Assembly (NCBI RefSeq): GCF_002706425.1
Contig: NZ_CP017713.1
Coordinates: forward strand, 124,001-188,000
Length of the DNA stretch: 64,000 nt
Source: Loigolactobacillus coryniformis subsp. coryniformis KCTC 3167 = DSM 20001
GTDB lineage: Bacteria; Bacillota; Bacilli; Lactobacillales; Lactobacillaceae
Direction of reading: 5' to 3'
Shown: positions 16,771 through 26,340 of the stretch, one piece after another
Layout of the letters: each line of letters opens with the position of its first letter
Position numbering within the stretch: position 1 is the stretch's first letter
Made by a program: the position numbers and the translations under genes
Notes under the pieces: model-generated
What the model saw: the letters and a program-made list of their open reading frames with translations, nothing else
What the model was told of the DNA's origin: nothing
Database searches by the model: none

Positions 16771-18154
16771 TACTAATACGAGCGCAGCACAGATCACTAA
16801 GGCATACGCCATAATTTTAATTTTAATTACGTTACTGATGAGCGGTTCAATTATCACGGTGGTTGGTTATCGGCTAGTTACAAATAAGCGTGAAGAAGCG
16901 CAGTCACTGATGAGGATTTTAAAGCAATCCTTGGTTGGGGACCAACCAGATTGGGTACGCTGGCGCGGTGAGACTACCCTCGATACTAGTAACACGTTTG
17001 TAAAAGTAAAAGTAGATCCGCCTACGCGCACACAAGCTGTCTTTTATTCGCCGCGCACCAAAGGCTTTTTGAATGAAAATTATCACGCATGGCCACTTTT
17101 TAAAGATGTTCAGTATCGCTCTAAACAGGGGGTCTACTATCATATTATTGATTACGATCATGCTAGTGAGGGCCCCAATAAAAAGCCAGAAATTAAGTAC
17201 GAAATTTGGTTAAGTTTAAATAATATGGTCCATATATTTAAAACGATCTTAGAAACAATTAGTTTAATCACCATATTTAGTTTCTTAATTGGCTTATGGT
17301 TTATTTCTAAGTTAGCGCGGCGGTTGAATCAACCATTGGTAGATTTAACCAAGGCAACCCATGAAATAAATAAGGCTGAGAATATTACCTATCATGAATC
17401 TTTACCAATTTCTGGTAATCCACAAGAAGTGCATGAATTGAGTATTGAATTTAATCGGTTGTTAAGTTCGCTCAACCAGCAAATATTACGTGAGCATCAG
17501 TTTGTTTCCGATGCTTCACACGAATTAAGAACGCCGTTAGCCGGTGTACGGGGTCATATAAGTTTAATTCGCCGACATGGTCAAGCGCATCCAGATATTG
17601 TGCCGACCTCACTAGATTATATTGATTCCGAATCGCTACGGATGCAACACTTAATTGAAAGCCTATTGCAACTATCACGTATGGATCATGCTGAATTAAC
17701 CTTGGAATATTTTAATTTAAGTGATTTATTAGCCAAGATTTGTGCGCGCTATCAGCAACAAATTCCCCAGCAATTATGCTTAAAAATTCTACCGACTACA
17801 ATTGTTTATGCTAACTGTGATAGTGTTGAACAGATCATAACGGCATTATTAGATAATGCACATAAATACTCACCTACCGCTGCGACTATTACGCTTGAAG
17901 TAACGACTGATCCTAATGATATTGCGGTGAAGGTTTTTGATGAAGGTAACGGAATCAGTGATCAGGATAAACCGCATATTTTTGATCGTTTTTATCGTGC
18001 TGATCAATCTCGTTCCCAAAAAATCACTGGTTCTGGTCTCGGGCTAGCAATTGCCGCCCGCTTGGTTGATTTGAATCATGGTAAGATTGCGGTGCAAGAT
18101 AATGTACCGCACGGTAGTTGTTTTGTTGTCATTCTGAAAAAAACTAAACCTTAA
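16751..18154 (+). CDS. Membrane sensor histidine kinase
   Basis: 467 residues if started at ATG 16751; ATG 16739 is also possible, but GAGGG lies too close to it. Two membrane spans (about 20-42 and 170-190) bracket an extracellular sensor loop of some 125 residues. A HAMP region follows, then the HisKA box FVSDASHELRTPLAGVRGH (His about 257), the N box DNAHKYSP, and the G boxes DEGNGISDQDKPHIFDRFYRAD and GSGLGLAIA. The form is like ArlS/CssS-type kinases. It partners with the upstream regulator. What it senses is unknown. Confidence 0.92.
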   Translation: MRKKQNNTNTSAAQITKAYAIILILITLLMSGSIITVVGYRLVTNKREEAQSLMRILKQSLVGDQPDWVRWRGETTLDTSNTFVKVKVDPPTRTQAVFYSPRTKGFLNENYHAWPLFKDVQYRSKQGVYYHIIDYDHASEGPNKKPEIKYEIWLSLNNMVHIFKTILETISLITIFSFLIGLWFISKLARRLNQPLVDLTKATHEINKAENITYHESLPISGNPQEVHELSIEFNRLLSSLNQQILREHQFVSDASHELRTPLAGVRGHISLIRRHGQAHPDIVPTSLDYIDSESLRMQHLIESLLQLSRMDHAELTLEYFNLSDLLAKICARYQQQIPQQLCLKILPTTIVYANCDSVEQIITALLDNAHKYSPTAATITLEVTTDPNDIAVKVFDEGNGISDQDKPHIFDRFYRADQSRSQKITGSGLGLAIAARLVDLNHGKIAVQDNVPHGSCFVVILKKTKP

Positions 18155-18193
18155 TTCTGAGAAATTTAAAGAATTTATTCAGAAATTATTAGT

Positions 18194-18257
18194 AGACCCG
18201 ATTTAAATAGCTAACTACAATTCCTATTGTAATCAACTGTTTGAACTGGGTCTTTTT
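18194..18257 (+). terminator. Terminator after the kinase
   Basis: AGACCC and GGGTCT form the base of a long hairpin containing an inner ACAAT TCCT ATTGT stem; five T follow. It separates the two-component operon from the dlt operon. Confidence 0.65.
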
Positions 18258-18410
18258 GTGTGATCAATTATTCAATTGTCGGTATAAGCTATTTTGATTG
18301 AGCTAGAGCATAGTTAATTAAGCAGCAATTTTACACCATGTGCTAAATAATCGCGCTTCTAAACTGAATATTGGCTTTACTGATAATTTCTAAGGAAAGG
18401 AGTAACACTA

Positions 18411-19340
18411 ATGGCGACTATGTCACTGGTTATCCCATGCTATAACAATGAAAAGATGATTCCGTTATTCTATGCCGCGGCTGCAGAAGTGGTTAATACG
18501 ATTCAACAGACTTGGGAAAATATTGATGTTGAGTATTGGTTTATTGATGATGGCTCGTGCGATCGAACTTTAGATCAATTGCAGCAGCTGCAGGCTAGAG
18601 CAAAATTTGTGCATTATATTTCTTTCTCACGTAATTTTGGTCAAGAAGCGGCAATCTATGCTGGCTTGCAACAGGCCACTGGTAAATACGTGGCTTTAAT
18701 GGCGGGTGATCCACAGATACTACCTAATTTATTGCCACAAATGCTATCTGCCATTATTGAAGAACATTACGATATCGTTGTTGGCACTAGACAAGCAGCC
18801 AGAACAGAAGTGCCTAATTTACGGGCCTGGTTTATAAAAAAAATCAACCATTTTACTAAAGTGAAAGTTAATGCGCCTGTTGGGGATTGTCGGCTGATGA
18901 CTAGGCAAGTGCTTGATGCTGTGATGTCATTGCCTGAATATAATCGATTTTCATTAGGAATTTTCAATTGGGTCGGCTTCACAACAAAGTATTTAGCCTA
19001 TCAAAATGATGAAGACGGCGATGGGCAGCCCACTAGAGGATTTTGGCAAGTGATCAGTGATTCAGTGAATGGAATCAGTGGCTTTTTGAGCGGGCCATTA
19101 GCTTTAGTTTTTTATGTTGGCTTAACTTCTTTTATTGCGGCGCTGATTGTGCTAGTAGTCATTGTTATGCGGCTATTAGTGCTTAATGATCCGGCCAATG
19201 GTTGGCTAGCACTTATTTCAATCATCCTGTTGCTTGGCGGGATTCAGCTATTATGTTTGGGCATCGTTAGTAAGTATATTGCTGAAATTTATTTAGAAAC
19301 GAAACATTGGCCTATTTACATTGCTAAAGAAATTAAATAG
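18411..19340 (+). CDS. GtrB-like family 2 glycosyltransferase
   Basis: 309 residues, ATG behind AAGGAAAGGAG. The N-terminal GT-A domain has SLVIPCYNNE, WFIDDGSCDRT, and ISFSRNFGQEAAIYAGLQQATG, the pattern of polyprenyl-phosphate glycosyltransferases (GtrB, CsbB, Ppm). Two membrane spans occupy the C-terminal third (LALVFYVGLTSFIAALIVLVV and LISIILLLGGIQLLCLG), then KYIAEIYLETKHWP. Such enzymes make undecaprenyl-phosphate-sugar used to decorate teichoic acids outside the cell. The usual DADLQ metal site reads MAGDPQ here, keeping one Asp. No GtrA flippase or YfhO-type polymerising transferase is next to it; it is followed 63 bases later by dltX. Confidence 0.85.
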   Translation: MATMSLVIPCYNNEKMIPLFYAAAAEVVNTIQQTWENIDVEYWFIDDGSCDRTLDQLQQLQARAKFVHYISFSRNFGQEAAIYAGLQQATGKYVALMAGDPQILPNLLPQMLSAIIEEHYDIVVGTRQAARTEVPNLRAWFIKKINHFTKVKVNAPVGDCRLMTRQVLDAVMSLPEYNRFSLGIFNWVGFTTKYLAYQNDEDGDGQPTRGFWQVISDSVNGISGFLSGPLALVFYVGLTSFIAALIVLVVIVMRLLVLNDPANGWLALISIILLLGGIQLLCLGIVSKYIAEIYLETKHWPIYIAKEIK

Positions 19341-19403
19341 TTCAAATAAATACTTAGTCAGAAATGATCGTAACTAGTGACTGAGTGAAAGGGGGCGGAC
19401 TGA

Positions 19404-19550
19404 ATGGAACGCTTAAAAGCGATTATAGCACGGCCAGGTGTTAAGTTTATTTTACAAACTATTTTTTATTTTTTTATCTTGTTAATTCTGGTTTATTTGT
19501 ATAGTTATAGCGGAATCAGCAATAGCAAGTTTATTTACACTGAATTTTAG
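19404..19550 (+). CDS. dltX: Teichoic acid D-alanylation protein DltX
   Basis: 48 residues from ATG 19404 (GGGGGCGGA upstream). One membrane span (about 15-34, FILQTIFYFFILLILVYLY) and the conserved C-terminus ending FIYTEF are the DltX hallmarks; the terminal residues carry the D-alanine intermediate to DltD in characterised systems. It sits immediately before dltA, the usual position. Short enough to be missed by automatic callers. Confidence 0.92.
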   Translation: MERLKAIIARPGVKFILQTIFYFFILLILVYLYSYSGISNSKFIYTEF

Positions 19551-19578
19551 ATACCATGTTTTTGGGGGTAAAAGAACG

Positions 19579-21081
19579 ATGATAGCAGATATTATTAAGG
19601 CAATCGATATGGTTGCCATACAAACACCTAGTGCAGTAGCTTATAATTATTTAGGTCAAACTAATACGTATGCTGAACTAAAACACTTTTCCGATTCACT
19701 AGCTAATTACATTGATCATCTGGATTTACCGGCGGGCTCACCAATCATAGTTTACGGTGATCAGACTTTTTCGATGATCGCGGTTTTTTTGGGCTGTGTT
19801 AAATCAGGTCACGCCTACATCCCAGTAGATCTGCATTCACCAAATGATCGGTTGACGATGATTCAGGCGATTGCCCAACCACAGCTGGTTATTGCCGTAA
19901 AACCATTACCAGTGAAATTACTGGTGGCTAATACTATTGAAGCACCGCAACTACAAGCTATTTTTCGCCAAGCTAATCCGTACCAATTAACCCATGCGGT
20001 GAAGGATACTGATAATTTCTATATTATTTTCACTTCTGGAACTACTGGTAAGCCCAAGGGCGTGCAGATCAGTCATCAAAATCTACTTAGTTTTGTCAAT
20101 TGGATCTTGACTGATTTTGGGCTGCCAGAAAAACCGACCAGCTTAGCGCAAGCACCATATTCATTTGATTTATCGGTGATGGATCTCTATCCCACCTTGG
20201 TCATGGGCGGTCAGCTGCAAGTGTTGCCTAAGGCGATAACTGATAATTTCAAGACCTTGTTTGCCACCTTACCTAGTTTATCTTTAAATATCTGGGTATC
20301 AACCCCTTCGTTGATCGATATTTGCCTGTTAGAGCCAAACTTTAAACAAGCAAAGTATCCCCAATTGTCGCATTTTATGTTTTGTGGTGAAGAATTAACG
20401 CATCAGACCGCTGCTAAATTAAAGCAACGCTTCCCAGCCGCCAAAATTTTTAACACTTATGGTCCCACCGAGACCACGGTGGCTGTGACTGGTATTGAAA
20501 TTACGACTGCGATACTTAATGATTACCAACGCTTGCCCATTGGTTACGCTAAAGCAGACACTACGGTTAAAATTGATCCGATAACACCGACAAAGCAATC
20601 TGGCGAGCTTATTATTAGTGGTCCCAGTGTTTCAAAGGGTTACCTTAATTCACCAGAAAAAACCAAACAAGCTTTTTCTGAAAAAGGTTATCGTAGCGGC
20701 GATTTAGTGACGATGACTGCGTCCGGTTTAATTTTTTATCGCGGGAGAACCGATTTTCAAATTAAATTAAATGGTTACCGAATTGAATTAGAGGAAGTTG
20801 ATCATTATCTAAGTCAGCAGAAACTGATCAAGCAAGCGGTGGCCGTACCAAAATATAATCAACAACACAAAGTTACCGCATTGTTGGCTTATGTTGTTTT
20901 ACAGACTGCGACGGATCGACCTGCATTTGAAGTTACCAAAATTTTGAAGCAGCAATTGCAGCGGGAAATGATGGCCTACATGATTCCGCAACGATTTATC
21001 TATCGTTCCTCATTGCCACTGACTATTAATGGCAAAATTGATGTTAAAGCCATGATTAAAGAGGCCAATACAAATGATTAA
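19579..21081 (+). CDS. dltA: D-alanine--carrier protein ligase DltA
   Basis: A 500-residue adenylation enzyme that activates D-alanine and loads it on DltC. The P-loop is FTSGTTGKPKGV (about 152-163), the A5 motif is NTYGPTETTVAVTGIE, and the later motifs are GYRSGDLVTM, FQIKLNGYRIELEEVD and NGKID at the C-terminus. GGGGGTA precedes the ATG. It overlaps dltB by eight bases. Length matches the family. Confidence 0.96.
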   Translation: MIADIIKAIDMVAIQTPSAVAYNYLGQTNTYAELKHFSDSLANYIDHLDLPAGSPIIVYGDQTFSMIAVFLGCVKSGHAYIPVDLHSPNDRLTMIQAIAQPQLVIAVKPLPVKLLVANTIEAPQLQAIFRQANPYQLTHAVKDTDNFYIIFTSGTTGKPKGVQISHQNLLSFVNWILTDFGLPEKPTSLAQAPYSFDLSVMDLYPTLVMGGQLQVLPKAITDNFKTLFATLPSLSLNIWVSTPSLIDICLLEPNFKQAKYPQLSHFMFCGEELTHQTAAKLKQRFPAAKIFNTYGPTETTVAVTGIEITTAILNDYQRLPIGYAKADTTVKIDPITPTKQSGELIISGPSVSKGYLNSPEKTKQAFSEKGYRSGDLVTMTASGLIFYRGRTDFQIKLNGYRIELEEVDHYLSQQKLIKQAVAVPKYNQQHKVTALLAYVVLQTATDRPAFEVTKILKQQLQREMMAYMIPQRFIYRSSLPLTINGKIDVKAMIKEANTND

Positions 21082-22291
21082 TTTACAGCCATATAGTAAT
21101 CCGATGTATTTTGTTTGGCTCTTAGTGAGCCTATTGCCATTGATGATTGGGTTATATTTTGGTAAGCGGTTTGTGGCCTATCAAACGATTATTTCTGGGA
21201 TATTTTTATTATTGATTTTTGGTGGCTCAAAGTGGCAACAAGGCTTAGCGCTAATTGGCTATATTATTTTTCAGTTTATAGTTGTTGATGGCTATGTGCG
21301 CTATAAAAAGCGGGCCAACCAGACCTGGGTATTTGTTGGTGCCGTGTTACTAAGTATATTGCCACTGGTTATTGTCAAAATCACGCCGGCAGTTCAAGTG
21401 GGCCGGAAGTCTTTGGTTGGGTTTTTAGGAATCAGCTATTTAACCTTTAAATCAGTCCAAATGATTATGGAAACACGTGATGGGACCATTAAAAAATTTG
21501 ATCCGATCATGTTTGCTCGGTTCTTACTATTTTTTCCCACCGTTTCATCAGGTCCAATTGATCGGTATCGTCGCTTTCAGCATGATTATTTAAAAATACC
21601 GGATCGGGAACGTTATTTAGAAATGTTAGGTAAAGCGGTGCACTATATTTTTCTAGGTTTCTTATATAAATTTATACTGAGCTATTTATTTGGTACTGTT
21701 ATGTTGCCGCACATAGCCCATATTGCCATCATGCACCGGGCCGCATTTTTCCATACGGGAATTTCACTAGCCTTAGTTGGCTACATGTATACGTACAGTA
21801 TGTATTTATTTTTTGATTTTGCCGGTTACAGCCTATTTGCGGTAGCCGCCAGTTACTTGATGGGTATTGAAACACCGATGAACTTTAACCAACCTTTTAA
21901 GGCGCATAATATTAAGGATTTTTGGGATCGTTGGCATATGACGTTGTCATTTTGGTTTCGTGATTTTATTTTTATGCGTTTAACGTTCTTTATCATGAAA
22001 CATCATTTGCTTAAAAAACGCGTTCGTATTTCACAGGTCACTTATCTAGCCAACTTCTTAATTATGGGCTTTTGGCATGGTGTGACCTGGTATTATATCG
22101 TTTATGGGCTTTTCCATGCGAGTGCAATCATCACTAATGATTATTGGTTAGCGTTTAAGAAAAAACATCGCCGATTGCCGCATAATCGGTTGACTGAAGG
22201 TATCGCGATTTTTATCACGTTTAACGTCGTTTGTTTTAGTTTTTTAATTTTTTCAGGTTTTTTGAACACGCTTTGGTTTCAGGCACATTAA
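21074..22291 (+). CDS. dltB: D-alanyl transfer protein DltB (MBOAT)
   Basis: A 405-residue membrane-bound O-acyltransferase with about ten or eleven hydrophobic segments. The catalytic histidine is in LIMGFWHGVTWYYIVYG (about residue 336), and the conserved DRWHMTLSFWFRDFIFMR and FDFAGYSLFAVAASYLMGI loops are present. It passes D-alanine from DltC across the membrane to DltX. The start overlaps the end of dltA, which suggests translational coupling. Confidence 0.96.
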   Translation: MINLQPYSNPMYFVWLLVSLLPLMIGLYFGKRFVAYQTIISGIFLLLIFGGSKWQQGLALIGYIIFQFIVVDGYVRYKKRANQTWVFVGAVLLSILPLVIVKITPAVQVGRKSLVGFLGISYLTFKSVQMIMETRDGTIKKFDPIMFARFLLFFPTVSSGPIDRYRRFQHDYLKIPDRERYLEMLGKAVHYIFLGFLYKFILSYLFGTVMLPHIAHIAIMHRAAFFHTGISLALVGYMYTYSMYLFFDFAGYSLFAVAASYLMGIETPMNFNQPFKAHNIKDFWDRWHMTLSFWFRDFIFMRLTFFIMKHHLLKKRVRISQVTYLANFLIMGFWHGVTWYYIVYGLFHASAIITNDYWLAFKKKHRRLPHNRLTEGIAIFITFNVVCFSFLIFSGFLNTLWFQAH

Positions 22292-22316
22292 ATTATATAA
22301 ATAAGGGGTAATCAAG

Positions 22317-22550
22317 ATGGATACAAAACAAGCAGTAGTCGCTATTTTAAAAGAATTAACTGGCACCGATGTCAGTAATAATTTAGATGATAATTTATTT
22401 GATTCCGGGATGATCGACTCCATGGCAACAGTTGAAATGTTATTGGAGTTGCAAGAAAAATTTGGGATCGACGTACCTGTATCTGAATTTGATCGCAGTG
22501 AATGGGATACGCCTAATAAAGTTATTGCGAAGGTGGAATCAATGAAATGA
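22317..22550 (+). CDS. dltC: D-alanyl carrier protein DltC
   Basis: 77 residues, with Ser35 in [13 protein letters not shown] as the phosphopantetheine attachment site. AAGGGG precedes the ATG. The stop codon overlaps the dltD start (ATGA). Confidence 0.95.
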   Translation: MDTKQAVVAILKELTGTDVSNNLDDNLFDSGMIDSMATVEMLLELQEKFGIDVPVSEFDRSEWDTPNKVIAKVESMK

Positions 22551-23806
22551 AGGTTAAGGGTAGTCAACTATGGTTGATATTTGGACCGGTGATCGTTGCT
22601 GCTAGTTTATTGGTTTTATTTTTATCACTACCACTTGGACTGGGTCATTTTAGTGCGCAAACCCAAAAAAAGGCTGCAGTTTCACTATCATCCAAGGTTT
22701 TTCGGGGTCGTAAAATTAAACAGCAGGCACTGCAAAATGGTTATGTACCCTTTTTTGGCTCATCAGAGTTATCACGGCTGGATGCGTTTCATCCAGCTGT
22801 TTTGGCTGCCAAGTACCACCGAGCTTACCGACCATTTCTGTTAGGTGCCGCGGGGTCACAGTCATTGACTCATTATTTTATAATGCAAAATTTAGGCCGT
22901 CAGTTAGAGGGGAAAAAGGCAGTTTTCATTATTTCACCTCAATGGTTTACTAAGTCAGGACAGCGGCCTGATGCTTTTGACTTTTATTATTCACCCTTGC
23001 AAACAACTGATTGGATTATTAATGCCAAAAACAATATTGCTGATCGTTATACAGCTAAGCGCTTGCTCCAGATGCCATCAGGCCGTGCTAGCCAAGTCAC
23101 TGCAGCAGCGCTTAAAAATATTGTAAATGGTAAACCAATTTCAAATTTTCAAAAAATTTTTCTACAAGGTAAAGAGACGATTCTATTAAATGAAGATTCA
23201 TTATTTTCACGGTTTCAAGCGAATAAAAACCTAGCTGAAGTCCAAAAAGGTGAAAAATTTTTACCCCCGCATTATTCAGTTAGTCAACTAAATCGTCTGG
23301 CCATAAAAGTGGGGCACCATGAAACCAATAGCAATCAACTAGGCATTAAAAATTCGTTTTATAAAACGCGATTAAGTGGTGATCGAATCAAAGTATTAAA
23401 AAATTCGCAGAATAATTTCGATTATCGCCAGTCTCCAGAATATAGTGATTTTGAACTTGTACTAAATCAATTTGCTAAATGGCACGTTAAGGTTCAGTTT
23501 ATTATTCCACCGGTTAATGCGCGCTGGGCGAAGTATACTGGTTTGTCTATGCCAATGATCCGACAAACTGATCAAAAAATTGAATATCAGTTACGACAAC
23601 AAGGTTTTAATAATGTGTTGGACTTAACCAATAACGGTAGCGAAAAGTATTTTATGGAAGATACGATCCATTTAGGCTGGCGCGGCTGGGTAAAGGTCGA
23701 TCAAACCGTTGATCCATTCTTAACCAAGCAACAACCGCAACCAAATTATAATATTCAAAATAGATTCTTCACTAAAAAGTGGCAAACAGCCACGAAAATC
23801 GAATAA
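22547..23806 (+). CDS. dltD: D-alanyl-lipoteichoic acid biosynthesis protein DltD
   Basis: 419 residues: a single N-terminal membrane span (about 8-30) and an extracellular SGNH-like domain. The nucleophile region is [12 protein letters not shown] (Ser at 72-73), and the C-terminal Asp/His pair is in [15 protein letters not shown], as in DltD enzymes that transfer D-alanine from DltX to teichoic acid. The last 16 codons and the stop lie inside one arm of a perfect 11-bp hairpin that reaches the next gene. Confidence 0.95.
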   Translation: MKVKGSQLWLIFGPVIVAASLLVLFLSLPLGLGHFSAQTQKKAAVSLSSKVFRGRKIKQQALQNGYVPFFGSSELSRLDAFHPAVLAAKYHRAYRPFLLGAAGSQSLTHYFIMQNLGRQLEGKKAVFIISPQWFTKSGQRPDAFDFYYSPLQTTDWIINAKNNIADRYTAKRLLQMPSGRASQVTAAALKNIVNGKPISNFQKIFLQGKETILLNEDSLFSRFQANKNLAEVQKGEKFLPPHYSVSQLNRLAIKVGHHETNSNQLGIKNSFYKTRLSGDRIKVLKNSQNNFDYRQSPEYSDFELVLNQFAKWHVKVQFIIPPVNARWAKYTGLSMPMIRQTDQKIEYQLRQQGFNNVLDLTNNGSEKYFMEDTIHLGWRGWVKVDQTVDPFLTKQQPQPNYNIQNRFFTKKWQTATKIE

Positions 23807-23820
23807 AGGGGCTGTTTGCC
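23781..23820 (+). promoter_or_regulatory. Perfect 11-bp hairpin at the dltD/dltE junction
   Basis: GGCAAACAGCC (23781-23791) and GGCTGTTTGCC (23810-23820) are exact inverted copies. The right arm ends on the base before the TTG start of the next gene and lies directly after its AAAGGGG ribosome site, whose last two G are in the stem. No U-tract follows, so it is unlikely to be a plain terminator. It could limit translation of the downstream gene or mark an mRNA processing site. Confidence 0.55.
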
Positions 23821-24975
23821 TTGCTAAATCGATCCCGGATGGTCAAAGTCTTATTTATTGTCGGTTTTGTTTTGCTGGGGCTGGTTTTAATCAGATTTGT
23901 TGCCAGTGGGTCGCGCCAAAGTGTTACGCCAACGCATAGAATTGCCGCAGCCAGCGTTGAACCAACACACCAAAATACCGCAGTTAAACAGGCAATTAAT
24001 TCTAAGTTTCAAACTAAGCTAGTTCAAACCCTAAAACAAGATAATTATTCTGGATCGGCCATTATTTATGATAATGGACAGCAAGTAGCTAGTTATAATG
24101 CCGGCTACGCTAACTATTTAAGCCGAATTAAAAATCAAGCTAACACAATGTATGAGATCGATTCAATTCAAAAATCAATTACGGGTGTGTTAGTCATGCA
24201 GCAAGTGGCCAAACGTCAACTAGCATTATCCGACCGGCTAAATAAGTTCTACCCGAATGTTCCTGGTAGCCAAAATATTACAATTCGACAAATGTTAAAT
24301 ATGACTTCTGGGTTGATTATGACTGGTCCAGTTGGGCCTATGGTAGCCAAAACAGATACACAGATTATTCAGAGTGATATTTCACGGGTACATTATCTTC
24401 GTGTAATGCACGGTCGTTGGAATTATCAGGCGATTAATTTTAATTTGTTATGTGGTATTTTAGAAAAAATCACTCATCAAAGCTACCAACAACTGTTTTA
24501 TGAGCAAATTATTGAACGGCTCCATTTGCAACGCACGGCCTTTGCCTATAAATTACCTAACAGTACGATAGCCGCAACCGGATACGATGGCCTGATCGGT
24601 AAGAATCAAAAACTAATTTATACCAAGCCTAGTGTTAGAAATCAAGCATTAGAGCAAGATGAGTTGGGCACCGGTCAAGTTTACATGAGTGTCGGTGATC
24701 TTTATCGAGTTGAAAGCGCAATTGTGTCTGGTAAAATAGTTCCATTGCAATTGCTGCAACAGCTTTATCAAGGTGGCTCATATAGTAAATATGAAGCTGG
24801 TTTTTACACCCATAAGCAGGTCAAATCAGCTAATGGTTCCGGATATGGTTTTGAATCTTCCATTCACATCAGTCCTAATGGTAAAAATGCCGTTATTTTA
24901 CTCAGTAATTATCAAGAACCATTGTTTAGAGTCAGAAGTTTAGCACAAAAATTTGATTATTTATTGTTTAATTAG
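23821..24975 (+). CDS. dltE: DltE-like serine hydrolase (teichoic acid D-Ala esterase candidate)
   Basis: 384 residues from TTG 23821 (AAAGGGG upstream; a GTG at 23779 lies inside dltD and has no clear site). One N-terminal membrane anchor (about 10-27) precedes a class C beta-lactamase-like domain. The SxxK motif is SIQK (Ser115, Lys118 in YEIDSIQKSITGV), and the second motif region is NYQAINFNLLCGIL. In Lactiplantibacillus plantarum the equivalent dlt-linked serine hydrolase, once called PbpX2, is DltE, which removes D-alanine from lipoteichoic acid and has the same SIQK motif as I recall it. Position in the operon supports that role; a plain D-Ala-D-Ala carboxypeptidase is the alternative. 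There the gene precedes dltX, here it follows dltD. Confidence 0.75.
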   Translation: MLNRSRMVKVLFIVGFVLLGLVLIRFVASGSRQSVTPTHRIAAASVEPTHQNTAVKQAINSKFQTKLVQTLKQDNYSGSAIIYDNGQQVASYNAGYANYLSRIKNQANTMYEIDSIQKSITGVLVMQQVAKRQLALSDRLNKFYPNVPGSQNITIRQMLNMTSGLIMTGPVGPMVAKTDTQIIQSDISRVHYLRVMHGRWNYQAINFNLLCGILEKITHQSYQQLFYEQIIERLHLQRTAFAYKLPNSTIAATGYDGLIGKNQKLIYTKPSVRNQALEQDELGTGQVYMSVGDLYRVESAIVSGKIVPLQLLQQLYQGGSYSKYEAGFYTHKQVKSANGSGYGFESSIHISPNGKNAVILLSNYQEPLFRVRSLAQKFDYLLFN

Positions 24976-25071
24976 AGCGTATCTCAAAGGGCGCTCAGTC
25001 TGCTAGCCACGGCTACGCTGATTGGCTATCAATCAATAACTTTTAGTTGCAAGCTACCTTAGGAGGTCACT
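24976..25071 (+). other. 96-bp operon gap with a hairpin
   Basis: Within the otherwise tight operon this gap contains CAGTCTGCTAGC and GCTACGCTGATTG, which pair around CACG to make an imperfect hairpin, and no clear promoter. GCGCTCAGTCTG is reminiscent of the repeats at 40972 and 47781, so it may be a decayed copy. The AGGAGG ribosome site of the next gene lies at 25060. Confidence 0.4.
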
Positions 25072-26340
25072 TTGTTACGATTAAAACATCAATGGGCCAA
25101 TGACTTGGTTAATTTTAGTCAGTGGTTAAGTGAACGTAAATTTTATCAAGTAATCCTAATGTCATTGACGACTATCTTTCCAATCGCCGCTGTAGGTGCA
25201 TTTATTACTTTGATTGATAAAATAATTTTTATTCCCACCGGAGTGTTTAATCAATTTTATCAGGTTAGTAAATGGCTACCATTTTATGCTGAATGTAGTA
25301 ATTTCTGGTCGAGCCTAGATATTTTAATCAATAATTTAGTTGTTATTTGGTTGGCCTTTTTAGTGGCAGCCAACGCGGCTAAGTTGAAGCAGCAAAATGA
25401 ACAGTTAACCGGAATTGTCAGCGGTACATTTTTGTGGCTAGGTAATCAATCACTATTCATGAGTGCCACTAAGCATGGCATGCTGCAGTTAACATTAAAT
25501 TTTAGTGGTTTGGCAATGCACGGTGTTTTTGCAGCAATTATGGTTGGCTTCTTCGTTAGCTGGTTGCTAGGGCGCTGCCCTAAACACCAGCTGTTAGCGA
25601 TGACCTTTTTAATTTTAATTGGCGCTGCCACCGCAGCCGGCTTTCATACATTCATTCCTGATAGTTTTACGGGAATGCTAATGTCAAAGTTAACGCAAGT
25701 CACTGCTAACTGGGGAACCAATATTTTTCTAATGGTCTTGATCGTTCTAATTAGTAATTTATTGATGATTTTCGGTATAATAGGGCCGCTTAATTCGGGT
25801 GATGGATATAATGATGCAGTATTTTCAATCCAGAATTTGAATTACGCTTTACAGTATCATCACCTAGGCAATATACCATACCCCATTAATTTACATGCTA
25901 TTTATGATACCTATGCTTTTGTCGGGGGTAGCGGCATGCTGCTGGCACTATTAATTGCTATTTTGTGGCGCGCGCGTGATCAACGAGTACAACAAACTGC
26001 AAAAATAAGTTTTTTACCGGTCCTTTTTAATTTGAATTCGCCGATGTTTGTGGGATTGCCGGTTCTATTTAACCCACTATTAGTGATTCCTTTTATTGTG
26101 ACCCCGATCGTAGCGTGTTTAGTTGCTTGGCTATTTGTTAGTTTACATTTGATGCCAACTGCCGTTTATCCAGTACCGCTGACCACACCAGGATTTTTGA
26201 AAGGCTTTTTAGCAACCGGTGGTAATTGGGTATCCCTATTGGTCGGCATCCTTAATCTGCTGATTGCCACAATTATTTATTTACCGTTTGTCACCTTGAA
26301 TGATAAATATGACTTAGTTAGTAAAGTTGGTGAAAAATGA
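25072..26340 (+). CDS. EIIC-like permease in the dlt operon
   Basis: 422 residues from TTG 25072, six bases after AGGAGGTCAC. It has about ten hydrophobic segments and the overall plan of the lactose/cellobiose/chitobiose PTS EIIC family: MSLTTIFPIAAVGAF near the N-terminus, AFVGGSGMLLALLIA (about 280), and FNLNSPMFVGLPVLFNPLLVIPF (about 320). In sugar-transporting members the last segment normally reads NEP, whose Glu helps bind sugar; here it is NSP. No EIIA or EIIB gene lies nearby. This suggests the protein has left the PTS and moves another substrate, perhaps a lipid- or wall-related sugar. The stop overlaps the next start (ATGA). Confidence 0.7.
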   Translation: MLRLKHQWANDLVNFSQWLSERKFYQVILMSLTTIFPIAAVGAFITLIDKIIFIPTGVFNQFYQVSKWLPFYAECSNFWSSLDILINNLVVIWLAFLVAANAAKLKQQNEQLTGIVSGTFLWLGNQSLFMSATKHGMLQLTLNFSGLAMHGVFAAIMVGFFVSWLLGRCPKHQLLAMTFLILIGAATAAGFHTFIPDSFTGMLMSKLTQVTANWGTNIFLMVLIVLISNLLMIFGIIGPLNSGDGYNDAVFSIQNLNYALQYHHLGNIPYPINLHAIYDTYAFVGGSGMLLALLIAILWRARDQRVQQTAKISFLPVLFNLNSPMFVGLPVLFNPLLVIPFIVTPIVACLVAWLFVSLHLMPTAVYPVPLTTPGFLKGFLATGGNWVSLLVGILNLLIATIIYLPFVTLNDKYDLVSKVGEK

